NCBI GenBank assembly: GCA_016795155.1 | Contig: JAEUIE010000005.1 | Coordinates: 62,001 to 126,000 of the forward strand | Origin: Planctomycetia bacterium | GTDB lineage: Bacteria > Planctomycetota > Planctomycetia > Gemmatales > HRBIN36 | Length of the DNA: 64,000 bases | Direction: 5' to 3' | In this document: one piece after another, positions 1 to 7,827 of the stretch | Layout: every line of letters starts with the position of its first letter | Position numbering within the stretch: position 1 is the stretch's first letter | Program-made: the position numbers and the translations under genes | Notes under the pieces: generated by a model | What the model saw: only the letters and a program-made list of their open reading frames with translations | The model's database searches: none | Told to the model about the DNA's origin: nothing

Positions 1-306
1 TTGGAGCAGTTCGATCTGCTCAATGCATTTGGCATCATTACGACCAGCGAAGATGTGCCCGCTAGTAAGCCTGCGCCAGATGGAATCATTCAAACCATGA
101 AGCAAATGAATGCTCAGCCATCGCAAACGATCATGGTGGGAGATCATCCTGCAGATATCCAGGCAGCCCACTGTGCCGGCGTAACGAGCATTGCCGCACT
201 GTGGGGAGCATTTGATAAAAGCGCTACGCTTGCAGCCAGGCCGGATCACGCCTTGGAAACGCCAAACGACTTGCGTTTGTTTCTGCAACAGTGGAAGATG
301 GGCTGA
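1..306 (+). CDS. HAD-family phosphatase, C-terminal part (5' end outside window)
   Basis: This is the last 101 codons of a haloacid dehalogenase superfamily hydrolase of the phosphoglycolate phosphatase type. Motif III is visible as SKPAPDGI near residue 23, supplying the conserved lysine. Motif IV is visible as VGDHPADIQAA near residue 46, where the acidic residues would bind Mg2+. The N-terminal DxDxT nucleophile motif and the cap domain lie upstream of the window, so the codon at position 1 is not a real start. Substrate cannot be assigned from this fragment. The gene stops 17 bases before the ceramidase-like gene, which suggests co-transcription. Confidence 0.8.
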   Translation: MEQFDLLNAFGIITTSEDVPASKPAPDGIIQTMKQMNAQPSQTIMVGDHPADIQAAHCAGVTSIAALWGAFDKSATLAARPDHALETPNDLRLFLQQWKMG

Positions 307-323
307 ATCATCAGGAGAGAATC

Positions 324-1616
324 ATGCCTGATACGTTCATGGCAGTGTTTAAGGTCGATGTCACCTGTCCGCTGGAACATCCGTTATGTGGTGGCTGGAT
401 CAAACCAGCCAGCAAAATTGGCACACCGCTTTACTGCATCGGTTGTGTGCTGCAAGGCCCCGAAGCGCCGGTGGTATTGGCCTGTCTCGATTGGACAGGA
501 GTATTGAACCAGGCACATGTCGATTTTACGAAGGTAATTGCCAAGGCTGCTCACACCACTCCGGAGCGGGTTGCATTGCACTGTGTCCATCAGCACAATG
601 CTCCATTTGTCGATACCGTGGCCCAGCAATGGGTCGCTGAGCAGAAAAACCTGCCAGCGAGTGTCGATGTCAAATGGTTCGAACAGATTCAGCAAAAGGT
701 TGCCAAGACAATCGAAGAAAGTTTGACCAGACTGCAGAAGGTGACTCACATTCAGCATGGCAGCGCCAAAGTGACAAAAGTAGCGAGCAACCGTCGGCTC
801 ATTGGACCGGATGGAAAGATCAGTGGCTGGCGTGCGAGTTCCTGCAAGGATGAAAAGTTACGCGATGCACCGGAGGGAGAGATTGACCCCTGGCTGCGAA
901 CTGTCAGCTTCTGGAACGAAGATTCCAAGCTGATTTCGATTCATTATTATGCCGTCCATCCGATGAGCTACTATGGCGATGGCGTGGTGAATGCAGACTT
1001 TGTCGGGCTGGCACGGGAAAAATGTGCTGAAGATGAAGGGGTGCCACACCTCTATTTCACGGGTTGTTCAGGAAATATTGCAGCTGGCAAGTACAACGAT
1101 GGCCAGCCTGAGCGACGAGCAGAACTGGCAGAGCGCATACACAAAACCATGGTCGAATCAGATCATGAGCTGAATCGTGAAGTGTTGACTCACTGGGAAT
1201 GGCGAAGCAAACCGGTTCATTTGCCGCCTCGTGCTGACTTGAACGAAGCGGACATTCGCAAGGTGATCGAGAATGCTAAGGAATCAAACGCCAACCGTAT
1301 CCGTGCTGCGATGCAGTTGTCCTATCTGAAACAACACCAGGCACGGGTTCCGATTTTTCTGAACGGAATGCTGATCAATCGGCACATTCGGTTGATTCAT
1401 CTGCCTGGCGAGTGCTTTATCGAGTACCAGATTTATGCAAGGTATCAACTCGCGGAAGCGATCATCTGCTGTGCAGCCTACGGTGATGGTGGGCCTTGGT
1501 ATATTCCCACTGCAGCAGCATATCCACAGGGTGGATATGAAGTGACTGCAAGCTGGGTATCGCCTGAAAGTGAAGTGATACTGCAGGAAGGGATTAAGCA
1601 TTTTTTGAGGAGGTGA
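324..1616 (+). CDS. Neutral/alkaline ceramidase-like protein
   Basis: The 430-residue product resembles the N-terminal catalytic domain of neutral (non-lysosomal) ceramidases. It shows the His-containing segment HCVHQHNAP (near residue 87) and a later YFTGCSGNIAAGKYN segment, both like the metal-binding and nucleophile regions of that family. Planctomycetes carry many such short proteins lacking the C-terminal ceramidase domain, and their substrates are mostly unknown. No signal peptide is evident, so it is probably cytoplasmic. The ATG at 324 was chosen because it follows AGGAGAG at good spacing; an upstream in-frame ATG at 291 lies inside the preceding gene. It may share an operon with the HAD phosphatase. 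Confidence 0.6.
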   Translation: MPDTFMAVFKVDVTCPLEHPLCGGWIKPASKIGTPLYCIGCVLQGPEAPVVLACLDWTGVLNQAHVDFTKVIAKAAHTTPERVALHCVHQHNAPFVDTVAQQWVAEQKNLPASVDVKWFEQIQQKVAKTIEESLTRLQKVTHIQHGSAKVTKVASNRRLIGPDGKISGWRASSCKDEKLRDAPEGEIDPWLRTVSFWNEDSKLISIHYYAVHPMSYYGDGVVNADFVGLAREKCAEDEGVPHLYFTGCSGNIAAGKYNDGQPERRAELAERIHKTMVESDHELNREVLTHWEWRSKPVHLPPRADLNEADIRKVIENAKESNANRIRAAMQLSYLKQHQARVPIFLNGMLINRHIRLIHLPGECFIEYQIYARYQLAEAIICCAAYGDGGPWYIPTAAAYPQGGYEVTASWVSPESEVILQEGIKHFLRR

Positions 1617-1693
1617 TGTTTCTTCAATCGAAGATAGCTATCTACCTGTCACTGTTTCACGATTACGTGAAGCAGTTACACGGCACATAGCTG

Positions 1694-2062
1694 ATGGATA
1701 GCAATGCCACCCAGCCTATGGGCGGTGGCCAGTTGCCGCACGTCCACAGCCGGGAGGAAGAAGGCTTCTACGTTCTCGAAGACGAGATCACCGTCAACGG
1801 CGAGCGAGTCGTCGCCACTGCGAGGACGTTCGCCAGCATGCCGGTCGGGACGCTGCACAGCTTCAGTAACGAGAGCGACAGCCCGGCCAAGATCCTGATT
1901 TCGGTTGTCCCTGCCGGCCTGAAACACATTTTCTTCGAGGTCGGGGTACCGCTGGCCGAGGGAGCGACGACTGCCTTACCGTCAACGCATGATGATATCG
2001 AGCAGTTGCGGGCGGTTGCCCCGAGCTACGGGGGCCAGATCAGAGTGCCGGGACACACCTGA
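1694..2062 (+). CDS. Cupin-domain protein, apparently N-terminally truncated
   Basis: The 122-residue product is a single cupin fold. The first cupin motif is visible as GGGQLPHVHSREEEGFYVLE (residues 10-29), supplying the metal-binding histidines and glutamate. The second motif is around MPVGTLHSF. Comparable proteins have roughly 40-50 further residues before the GGG, and here the match starts almost at the first codon with no Shine-Dalgarno sequence in front. This suggests that the 5' end was lost in a rearrangement and the gene may be decaying. The DNA is visibly richer in G+C than the ceramidase-like gene. Its C-terminal part resembles the cupin half of the chimeric gene at 2592. Confidence 0.5.
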   Translation: MDSNATQPMGGGQLPHVHSREEEGFYVLEDEITVNGERVVATARTFASMPVGTLHSFSNESDSPAKILISVVPAGLKHIFFEVGVPLAEGATTALPSTHDDIEQLRAVAPSYGGQIRVPGHT

Positions 2063-2084
2063 GCCGGAACGCCCTCTACGGCCT

Positions 2085-2465
2085 TTAATGAGGAACGGCA
2101 TTTTTCTGTCGGGCGTGGATCGCCCGCAACTCCCGCTGGTGCCGAACCGCCCAGTCCGCCAGTGCCCCGATGGGCTGGAGAATACTCTTGCCCACCGCCG
2201 TCAGCCGGTATTCTGTCTTCGGCGGCACGACGGCGTACACCTTCCGACTCACCAGCCCGCCCCGTTCGAGGTTGCGGAGCGTCTGGGTCAGCATCTTCTT
2301 GCTCACGCCGGGGATCTGCCGCTGGAGGTCACTATACCGCTTCACCCCATCCCCGATGACGAACAGTACGCTCGAAGTCCAGCGGTCGCCCACCAGATCG
2401 AACATCATCCACAGCGGACAATCTTCATCGAGAACACAGAGTGGGGTGTGCTCTTCATCGGGCAT
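2085..2465 (-). CDS. HxlR-family transcriptional regulator
   Basis: This 126-residue protein is a winged helix-turn-helix regulator of the HxlR family (which includes YodB and HypR). Features are an N-terminal cysteine cluster (C10, C16), the helix-turn-helix segment KRYSDLQRQIPGVSKKMLTQ, and the wing SRKVYAVVPPKTEYRLT. Several HxlR members sense electrophiles or disulfide stress through an N-terminal cysteine; whether C10 or C16 does so here is inference. It is transcribed divergently from the isochorismatase-cupin gene. A perfect inverted repeat between the two genes (2491-2506) is the likely operator. It is part of the G+C-rich patch. Confidence 0.88.
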   Translation of the reverse strand: MPDEEHTPLCVLDEDCPLWMMFDLVGDRWTSSVLFVIGDGVKRYSDLQRQIPGVSKKMLTQTLRNLERGGLVSRKVYAVVPPKTEYRLTAVGKSILQPIGALADWAVRHQRELRAIHARQKNAVPH

Positions 2466-2490
2466 CGCTCAGTCTCCAAATGATATCTAG

Positions 2491-2523
2491 GGCACCAAAA
2501 GGTGCCTACTTGATCAATATAAT
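2491..2523 (+). promoter_or_regulatory. Probable HxlR operator overlapping a promoter
   Basis: GGCACC-AAAA-GGTGCC is a perfect 6+6 inverted repeat at 2491-2506. A consensus TATAAT -10 box follows at 2518-2523, so the palindrome covers the position of the -35 box of that promoter. This arrangement fits repression of the rightward chimeric gene, and of the divergent regulator gene itself, by the adjacent HxlR protein. The palindrome and -10 are read directly; the regulation is inferred. Confidence 0.55.
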
Positions 2524-2591
2524 CCTACGGCTAGGATGTGCTTAGTGGAAGGGCCATCGCCCGTCGTCCGACAGAAATCCGGGGAAAGGTA

Positions 2592-3494
2592 ATGTCAACT
2601 GAAGCGTTCACCGCAGAAAACTCGGCCTTGCTGCTGATCGACCACCAGACCGGCACGATGAAGCTCATCAAGAACCTGCCGCTGGAGGTGGCGAAGCGGA
2701 ACACCTTAGCCCTTGCGAAGACGGCCAAGATACTCAAGATTCCGGTCGTGCTTACGAGTTCACAGGAGGAGAACTTGCAAGGCCCGCTCCTGCCGGAACT
2801 AGCGGACTTGCTGCCCGAAGCGTTCGCCTCACGGGTCCGGCGGGCCGGGATCGTCAACGCATGGGCCGACCCGAACTTCAAGGCGGCGGTCGAGCGGACG
2901 GGCCGCAAGCACCTCATCATGGCCGGGGTGACGACCGACGTGTGCCTGCTGGCTGGGGCCGGGATGCTGACCGGGGCGACCGTCGCCCCGTCGCCGGTCG
3001 GTGCCGACGAGCCGAAGCCGAAAACCTCGAAGCCGAAGGTCGTAGCGGACGGCGAAGGCGAAAAGGTGTGGGCGTTGGGGGTCAAGGTGACGGTCAAGGT
3101 AAAAGCCGAGGACACCGGCGGGGCGTACTCGGTCTTCGAGGACGTGATTCCGCCCGGTGGCGGCCCGCCGCCGCACACTCATTCCAAGGAAGACGAGACG
3201 ATCTACGTCGTGGAGGGCGAACTGGTGGCTTTCCTCGACGGCAAGAAGTACGAAGTAAAGGCCGGGGCGTGGGTTCACATGCCTCGGGGAGTTGAGCACT
3301 ACTTCAAGAACGTCAGCGACAAGCCGACGAGAATGATCCTGACCTACACGCCTGGTGGCTTCGAGAAGTGGTTTCTGGAGGTGGGGACGCCGGTGAAGGA
3401 TGGCGACTCGGGACCGCCGCTTTCCACCGCGGAGGACATCAAGAAGGCGGTTAATTCGGCAGCAAAGTACGGCGTCGAGTTCCGCAAGAAATAA
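2592..3494 (+). CDS. Chimeric isochorismatase-like (YcaC-type) / cupin protein
   Basis: The 300-residue product starts at the ATG after GGGGAAAGG. Residues 1 to about 120 match YcaC-like cysteine hydrolases, with LLLIDHQTG supplying the catalytic aspartate and AGVTTDVCL the catalytic cysteine. The family normally continues about 80-90 residues past this cysteine, but here it stops within a few residues. What follows, LLAGAGMLTGATVAPSPVGA then DEPKPK, looks like the hydrophobic core and cleavage region of a Sec signal peptide, followed by a complete exported-type cupin (motif GGGPPPHTHSKEDETIYVVE). The gene therefore looks like a deletion fusion between a cytoplasmic hydrolase and a secreted cupin. 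Whether the hydrolase half still folds is doubtful. Confidence 0.72.
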   Translation: MSTEAFTAENSALLLIDHQTGTMKLIKNLPLEVAKRNTLALAKTAKILKIPVVLTSSQEENLQGPLLPELADLLPEAFASRVRRAGIVNAWADPNFKAAVERTGRKHLIMAGVTTDVCLLAGAGMLTGATVAPSPVGADEPKPKTSKPKVVADGEGEKVWALGVKVTVKVKAEDTGGAYSVFEDVIPPGGGPPPHTHSKEDETIYVVEGELVAFLDGKKYEVKAGAWVHMPRGVEHYFKNVSDKPTRMILTYTPGGFEKWFLEVGTPVKDGDSGPPLSTAEDIKKAVNSAAKYGVEFRKK

Positions 3495-3999
3495 ACGTTT
3501 TGTGAGGGTTGAGTGGTACTGCTTTAGGTACTATGTCCGGTCCGAACAGTACTACACAAGCAGTGCCATGGCGCAAAGTTGTTGGATAGGCAGTGCCACC
3601 CGGACAGTTTCGCATCAAAACGAAGATAGCCGACCACGCACATGGTCGGCTATCTCGGGGAACAAGGAGGCAGTCTTGGGGGAGAGACTGCTGACAGGAC
3701 TAATGAAGCGTTAGAGGGGGAGCTAACCTTCGTTCCTGCCTTGGGTGCCACTTGCTTTCGGGTTGTGCATCGTGTTGCAATGTTCTCATCGGCACTTGAT
3801 TCCTGTCGCAGTGTAACAACTCATCAAATATTTGAATGTGTACCGTCAATGGGCTGTCTCATCGGCATGGTCGATACGGTTGGTCTACCCGGATAACTTG
3901 AACATGGCTTTTTGATGCTTTTCCTGTGTTTCGTTGCTAGATTAGAGGAATAGTGGATGGAGTGACGTAACAAACGTTCTTTTGCCAACAGGCAGCGAC
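3495..3999. other. Intergenic region with one strong hairpin, no supported gene
   Basis: About 500 bases separate the chimeric cupin gene from the sigma factor gene. The only clear structure is a perfect 12-bp inverted repeat at 3625-3654. Short open frames here (for example 3642-3896 on the plus strand) have no ribosome-binding site and no recognisable composition, so I do not call them genes. Confidence 0.5.
3625..3654. terminator. Perfect 12-bp hairpin, terminator-like but without a T tract
   Basis: GATAGCCGACCA and its exact reverse complement are separated by a 6-base loop. There is no run of T on either side, so an intrinsic terminator is uncertain; a repeat-element remnant is the alternative. 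Confidence 0.4.
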
Positions 4000-4641
4000 A
4001 TGGCTTCAGAGAGCGATAAAATCCTGGTGCAGGACATCCGAAAAGGCGATGCGGAAGCCTGGCAACGACTGATTGATCGATACGAAGGTCGATTGCTGGC
4101 ATTTGCCAGGCGCAGACTCAGTGATCGTTCGCAGGCTGAGGATATAGTTCAGGAAACGTTTGTGGGATTCTTGAACAGTTTGCCCAATTTTGATGAACAA
4201 CGCGATTTGCAGACTTATCTCTTTACGATTGCTGCGCACAAATTAACAGATTACCTGCGAAAGCTGGGCAGGCATCCGCTGCAACATATCCCGGATGGGC
4301 AGGAATTCTTTGAAGGAAAGACCGATCATCGTCCTCGTGTTTCCAGCATGGCACGTAGCAGGGAGCGAGTGGCTCTTGAGGAGATTGCGTTAACCGAAGC
4401 ATTGAATGAAATGCTTCTCGATTGGCGCAAGCAGGGAGATTTCTTGAGGATAAAAGTGCTGGAACTGCTTTTTGTTGCAGGCTGGAGCAATAAAGACGTT
4501 GCAGAATTCCTGGACATCAAAGACCAGCAGGTTGCCAACATTCGCTTCGCTGCAGTGAGAAAAATTACCGAAAAGATTCAAGAAGCCGGTCTGCCCATCG
4601 AAGTGTTCCCCGGATTGAAGCAAGAGCAGGAACAGGTGTAA
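4000..4641 (+). CDS. ECF-type RNA polymerase sigma factor
   Basis: This 213-residue sigma-70-type factor has region 2 (RYEGRLLAFARRRLSDRSQAED, with FVGFLNS and LFTIAAHKLTDYLR for -10 recognition and DNA melting) and a C-terminal region 4 helix-turn-helix (SNKDVAEFLDIKDQQVANIR). Between them lies a long linker rather than region 3, as in ECF factors. The insertion between regions 2 and 4 is longer than in most ECF sigmas. The ATG at 4000 is preferred over an in-frame TTG at 3982, though both have weak ribosome-binding sites. Only two bases separate its stop from the next gene, which is probably its regulator. Confidence 0.88.
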   Translation: MASESDKILVQDIRKGDAEAWQRLIDRYEGRLLAFARRRLSDRSQAEDIVQETFVGFLNSLPNFDEQRDLQTYLFTIAAHKLTDYLRKLGRHPLQHIPDGQEFFEGKTDHRPRVSSMARSRERVALEEIALTEALNEMLLDWRKQGDFLRIKVLELLFVAGWSNKDVAEFLDIKDQQVANIRFAAVRKITEKIQEAGLPIEVFPGLKQEQEQV

Positions 4642-4643
4642 TC

Positions 4644-5069
4644 ATGGCAAACCAATCAGTGCAGAAAATAACTCTGGAAGATTTGCATGGTTTCCTTGAT
4701 GAAGCATTGTCCGAGGAAATGTCATCCAAAGTGGAAAAGGCCCTTCGCGAATCGATGCCGTTACGCAATGCGCTCATGCGTTTGATGGAAGACCGTGAAC
4801 GGGGTGAACACAGCCTGGGCGCCATCTGGCGACGACAGAGGCTTACCTGTCCGACACGGGAAGACTTGGGCAATCTGGTGATGGGTATTCTGGACAGCGA
4901 TTACACCGACTACATCCACTTTCACATCAAAAGCATTGGCTGTGGATATTGCCAATCCAATCTTGCTGATCTGCAGGAACTGAGCAAGGAATCCAAAACG
5001 CACGTGAAACTGCGCAGGCAGAAGATGTTTGCATCGAGTGCTGGTTTGCTGCCTGGCAAAAAGCGATAG
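4644..5069 (+). CDS. Small protein following the ECF sigma gene, possible anti-sigma factor
   Basis: I do not recognise a named family. The 141-residue protein begins with a helical stretch (LEDLHGFLDEALSEEMSSKVEKAL) and has a C-terminal pair of cysteines in a CGYCQ context near residue 99, with histidines just before (YIHFHIKS). No membrane segment is present. Starting two bases after the sigma gene in the same orientation, it is most simply explained as a cytoplasmic, perhaps zinc- or redox-sensing, regulator of that sigma factor. That role is inferred from position. A strong terminator follows. Confidence 0.65.
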   Translation: MANQSVQKITLEDLHGFLDEALSEEMSSKVEKALRESMPLRNALMRLMEDRERGEHSLGAIWRRQRLTCPTREDLGNLVMGILDSDYTDYIHFHIKSIGCGYCQSNLADLQELSKESKTHVKLRRQKMFASSAGLLPGKKR

Positions 5070-5084
5070 ATCGTGCGCAAGAAT

Positions 5085-5113
5085 AAACCCTCGTCACCCT
5101 GACGAGGGTTTTG
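5085..5113 (+). terminator. Intrinsic terminator of the sigma/regulator operon
   Basis: A perfect 12-bp stem (5085-5096 with 5100-5111) carries a 3-base loop and ends in TTTT. It lies 15 bases after the stop of the preceding gene and just before the convergent rplU gene. Confidence 0.85.
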
Positions 5114-5129
5114 TTGATGCAGGGTTTTT

Positions 5130-5441
5130 CTATTCAACAATCTGATTGATTTTCACAGCAGTATAGTGCTGACGATGGCCTTTGTTGCGGCGATAGCGTT
5201 TGCGGCGTTTGAACTTGACCACGCGAAGTTTCTCAGAAGTATGGTCGATGATTTCCCCAACGATCTTGGCGCCGGTCACATAAGGACGGCCAATCTTGGT
5301 GCCTGCATTGCTTTGTACCAGCAGGACATGGTCAAAAATCACTTCTTGTCCCGGTTCAGCACCATCGCGGAAATCGACTTGAACCATTTCGCCTTCGCTG
5401 ACCCGGTATTGGTGAGAACCGTTCTCAAACACAGCGTACAT
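5130..5441 (-). CDS. rplU: 50S ribosomal protein L21
   Basis: The 103-residue protein is of normal L21 length. It begins MYAVFENGSHQYRVSEGE and has the basic C-terminal segment KFKRRKRYRRNKGHRQHYT that binds 23S rRNA. L21 is part of the large ribosomal subunit. In most bacteria rplU is followed directly by rpmA (L27). Here the downstream side ends at a convergent operon terminator, so rpmA must lie elsewhere. Confidence 0.96.
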   Translation of the reverse strand: MYAVFENGSHQYRVSEGEMVQVDFRDGAEPGQEVIFDHVLLVQSNAGTKIGRPYVTGAKIVGEIIDHTSEKLRVVKFKRRKRYRRNKGHRQHYTAVKINQIVE

Positions 5442-5546
5442 TGCAGAATCTCAAAGGTAAAAACAGGCAAAAACCAGAAAGAATAATTTACTATTAAGCT
5501 TGAGATTGGCTAGGGGAAGCATGGATTAGTCTGCCAAAAGCCTCAC

Positions 5547-6395
5547 CTACAGGCTGTTTTTGATGCATTTCAGCAGCAAAGTTGCCACATCTATGCCTGT
5601 GGCCTGTGTAAAGCCTTTCCATCCTGGAACGCCGTTGATTTCGAGCAGATAACTCGAATGAGTGCATTGGAAATGCAGAATATCCACTCCCGCAATAATG
5701 GTTCCGACACACGAAGTGGCTTGCAGTGCAAGAGATTCATCTTCCGGGGATAAAGTTACAACATCTGGTTTGGCTCCGCGTGCTAGGTTAGTCCGCCAAT
5801 CATATGCATGGCTTCGCCTGATAGCACCTAGAATCTGTCCATCGAGTACCAGAACACGCAGATCGTAGCCGCCATGCTCTATGTACTGTTGGAGGTACAT
5901 GACAGCACCCATTTGATGAAGCATGGAGAAAGCCCGCCAGGCTGCATCTTCATCAGTGACTCGAAAGATGCCTTTGCCCTCGGAGCCGAACAGGGGCTTG
6001 ATGACAATATCTTTTCCTAACTCCTGAAATGCCTTCATGGCTGAATCGATGGTTTGACAGCAGATGGTCTTCGGCACTGGCAGCCCAGCAGACTGCAGTC
6101 GGGCCGTGGTTGCGTATTTATCGATGCAGGCTTCAAACGAGGCAGGGGAGTTGATGATTCGCTGGCCAGATCGTTTAGCGTGGTAAAGCAGTGACAGGCG
6201 AAACAGCGTCTGTTCAAAACTGCCAGCAGGGAAACTGCGGATGAGCAAAGCATCATAGCTGTGCAAGTTATCATTCGAACCAAGCTGGCTGATATCAAGC
6301 CAGGTTGCCTTGATGTCGAGTTCAGCTGCAGCACGTAATAAATCCTGCACATGCCAGCCGGGTTGTCCAGATAAAATGCCAATGCGCATGGGCAA
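5547..6395 (-). CDS. RimK-like ATP-grasp ligase
   Basis: This is a 282-residue ATP-grasp enzyme of the RimK/MptN/LysX type, which couples ATP hydrolysis to amide-bond formation, typically adding glutamate. The ATP-grasp core is visible as DIVIKPLFGSEGKGI (phosphate-binding lysine and glycine loop), YLQQYIEHGGYDLRVLVLDG, and the C-terminal YLLEINGVPGW supplying the Mg2+-binding Glu and Asn. Planctomycetes often have a RimK-like enzyme linked to tetrahydromethanopterin-type C1 metabolism, but nothing nearby supports that substrate. The TTG at 6395 has AGGA at ideal spacing; an in-frame ATG lies two codons later. It starts 8 bases after the FAD oxidase stop, so the two are likely co-transcribed. 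Confidence 0.8.
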   Translation of the reverse strand: MPMRIGILSGQPGWHVQDLLRAAAELDIKATWLDISQLGSNDNLHSYDALLIRSFPAGSFEQTLFRLSLLYHAKRSGQRIINSPASFEACIDKYATTARLQSAGLPVPKTICCQTIDSAMKAFQELGKDIVIKPLFGSEGKGIFRVTDEDAAWRAFSMLHQMGAVMYLQQYIEHGGYDLRVLVLDGQILGAIRRSHAYDWRTNLARGAKPDVVTLSPEDESLALQATSCVGTIIAGVDILHFQCTHSSYLLEINGVPGWKGFTQATGIDVATLLLKCIKNSL

Positions 6396-6403
6396 CGTGA
6401 TTC

Positions 6404-7648
6404 CTACAGGAAACGGCGAACAGAATAGGGGGCTGGATCGACATGTGGCTGTTCCTGGAGGATCATCTCCGTGACCAGTTTGCCTGTACCTGTAGCCAGG
6501 CTGAGGCCGAGCATGCTGTGGCCTGTTGCTAGGATGACATTCTGAAAGGCAGGCAGCGGACCGATGATGGGCACGCTATCGTATGTCATTGGTCTCCAGC
6601 CCCACCATTGTTCCAGAACGGTTTCACCCGTGGGGTTCTGCAGGTAATGACTGGCACCTTGTCGTAACAGTTCCACTCGGCGTGGATTCATGCTGGCATC
6701 ATAGCCTGCAAATTCCATGATGGAGCCTAGACGTAAGCCATCACTGAAGGGTGTTACTGCTACGCGATGTTCTTCAAAGATCAATGGAATTTCCGGGCAG
6801 ATGGCAGGGCGAGACATGGTCAAGGAATATCCTTTACCCGGCTGAATGGGAACTTTGCACTGGAGCATTTCATTAAGCATTGGTGTCCAGGCCCCGGTAG
6901 CGACTACAACATGTGTTCCCTCAAGTTCACCATGATCTGTCTTGACCCCACGGACGGTGTTCCCCTCAGAGAGCAAGCCGGTCAACTTGCGGTGTTCAAG
7001 AACGTCCACCTTATTTTGCAGCAGCCAATGCTTCCAGGCTTGCATGAGCTTGTCTGGCCTGAGGTGTGCATCATTTTCGTAATGCCAGCCGCCGGCTAAG
7101 CCTGGCTTCAGCGCAGGTTCCAGTCGCTGAACTTCATCGCCATCGTAGCGCTTTGCTGAAACATGGAATTCTTTGCTCAGCAGATCATTGATTTCCTCGT
7201 AGTGTTCATGTGCTTTTTTGGTCTGAAATGCAAAAAGAATGCCTTTGGTCTGCCAGTTGGCGTCAAATGTTTCCTGTGCAAATAGGTCGGCATAGAGTTT
7301 TCTGGACGATTGCAGCAATGCGTGGATGGCTGTTGCAGACTTCATCATCTGCTTGGCATTGCACCGTCTGGCAAACTGTAGCAGCCAGCCCCAAAGGGCA
7401 AAGTTGACAGCTGGGCGAACGCTGAATGGCGAATCCGGGGCGAGCATGGCTTTCATAGTCGATTTGACTGCCCCCGGTACTGCCAGCGGCAAAACATGGC
7501 TGGGGCAGACGTAGCCGCAATTGCCGTGTGAGGCGCCGCAAGCAAAGGTGCCCTGGTCGATCAGGGTGACTTTACAGCCTGCTTTGGTCAAAAAATAGGC
7601 AGTGGTTGCCCCTATGACACCACTACCAATAATGAGAATATGCATCAT
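6404..7648 (-). CDS. DadA-like FAD-dependent D-amino-acid dehydrogenase/oxidase
   Basis: The 414-residue product begins with a Rossmann FAD-binding fold (IIGSGVIGATTAYFLTKAGC, residues 4-23) and ends with a second dinucleotide-associated segment (ILATGHSMLGLSLATGTGKL), as in DadA and related enzymes that deaminate D-amino acids or D-hydroxyproline. Length matches the family (about 410-430). The central WWGWRPMTYDSVPIIGP motif is typical. The substrate is not predictable. Two adjacent ATGs (7648, 7645) precede the FAD motif; upstream in-frame codons have no family similarity. It is the first gene of a two-gene leftward operon with the ATP-grasp ligase. Confidence 0.82.
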   Translation of the reverse strand: MMHILIIGSGVIGATTAYFLTKAGCKVTLIDQGTFACGASHGNCGYVCPSHVLPLAVPGAVKSTMKAMLAPDSPFSVRPAVNFALWGWLLQFARRCNAKQMMKSATAIHALLQSSRKLYADLFAQETFDANWQTKGILFAFQTKKAHEHYEEINDLLSKEFHVSAKRYDGDEVQRLEPALKPGLAGGWHYENDAHLRPDKLMQAWKHWLLQNKVDVLEHRKLTGLLSEGNTVRGVKTDHGELEGTHVVVATGAWTPMLNEMLQCKVPIQPGKGYSLTMSRPAICPEIPLIFEEHRVAVTPFSDGLRLGSIMEFAGYDASMNPRRVELLRQGASHYLQNPTGETVLEQWWGWRPMTYDSVPIIGPLPAFQNVILATGHSMLGLSLATGTGKLVTEMILQEQPHVDPAPYSVRRFL

Positions 7649-7827
7649 AGTATTGTATGTAATGAGCTGAAAATTCAGGGGATTTGTCTCACGCAAGAAA
7701 TATCGCCAAATTGCTTGACGAAGTCACTAATGCCCCTAAATTGATAGTCGAAACAAAACTCTGAACGAGATATTCTCGCAGGGCGAGTGGAACTCACTCG
7801 CCCTCTGATTTTCGATGGATTTTGCAC

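Noticed and set aside
3642-3896. Small plus-strand open frame after the chimeric cupin gene
   Set aside because: It overlaps a strong hairpin region, has no ribosome-binding site and its protein resembles nothing.
5442-5546. rpmA (L27) next to rplU
   Set aside because: No frame resembling L27 is present on either side of rplU.
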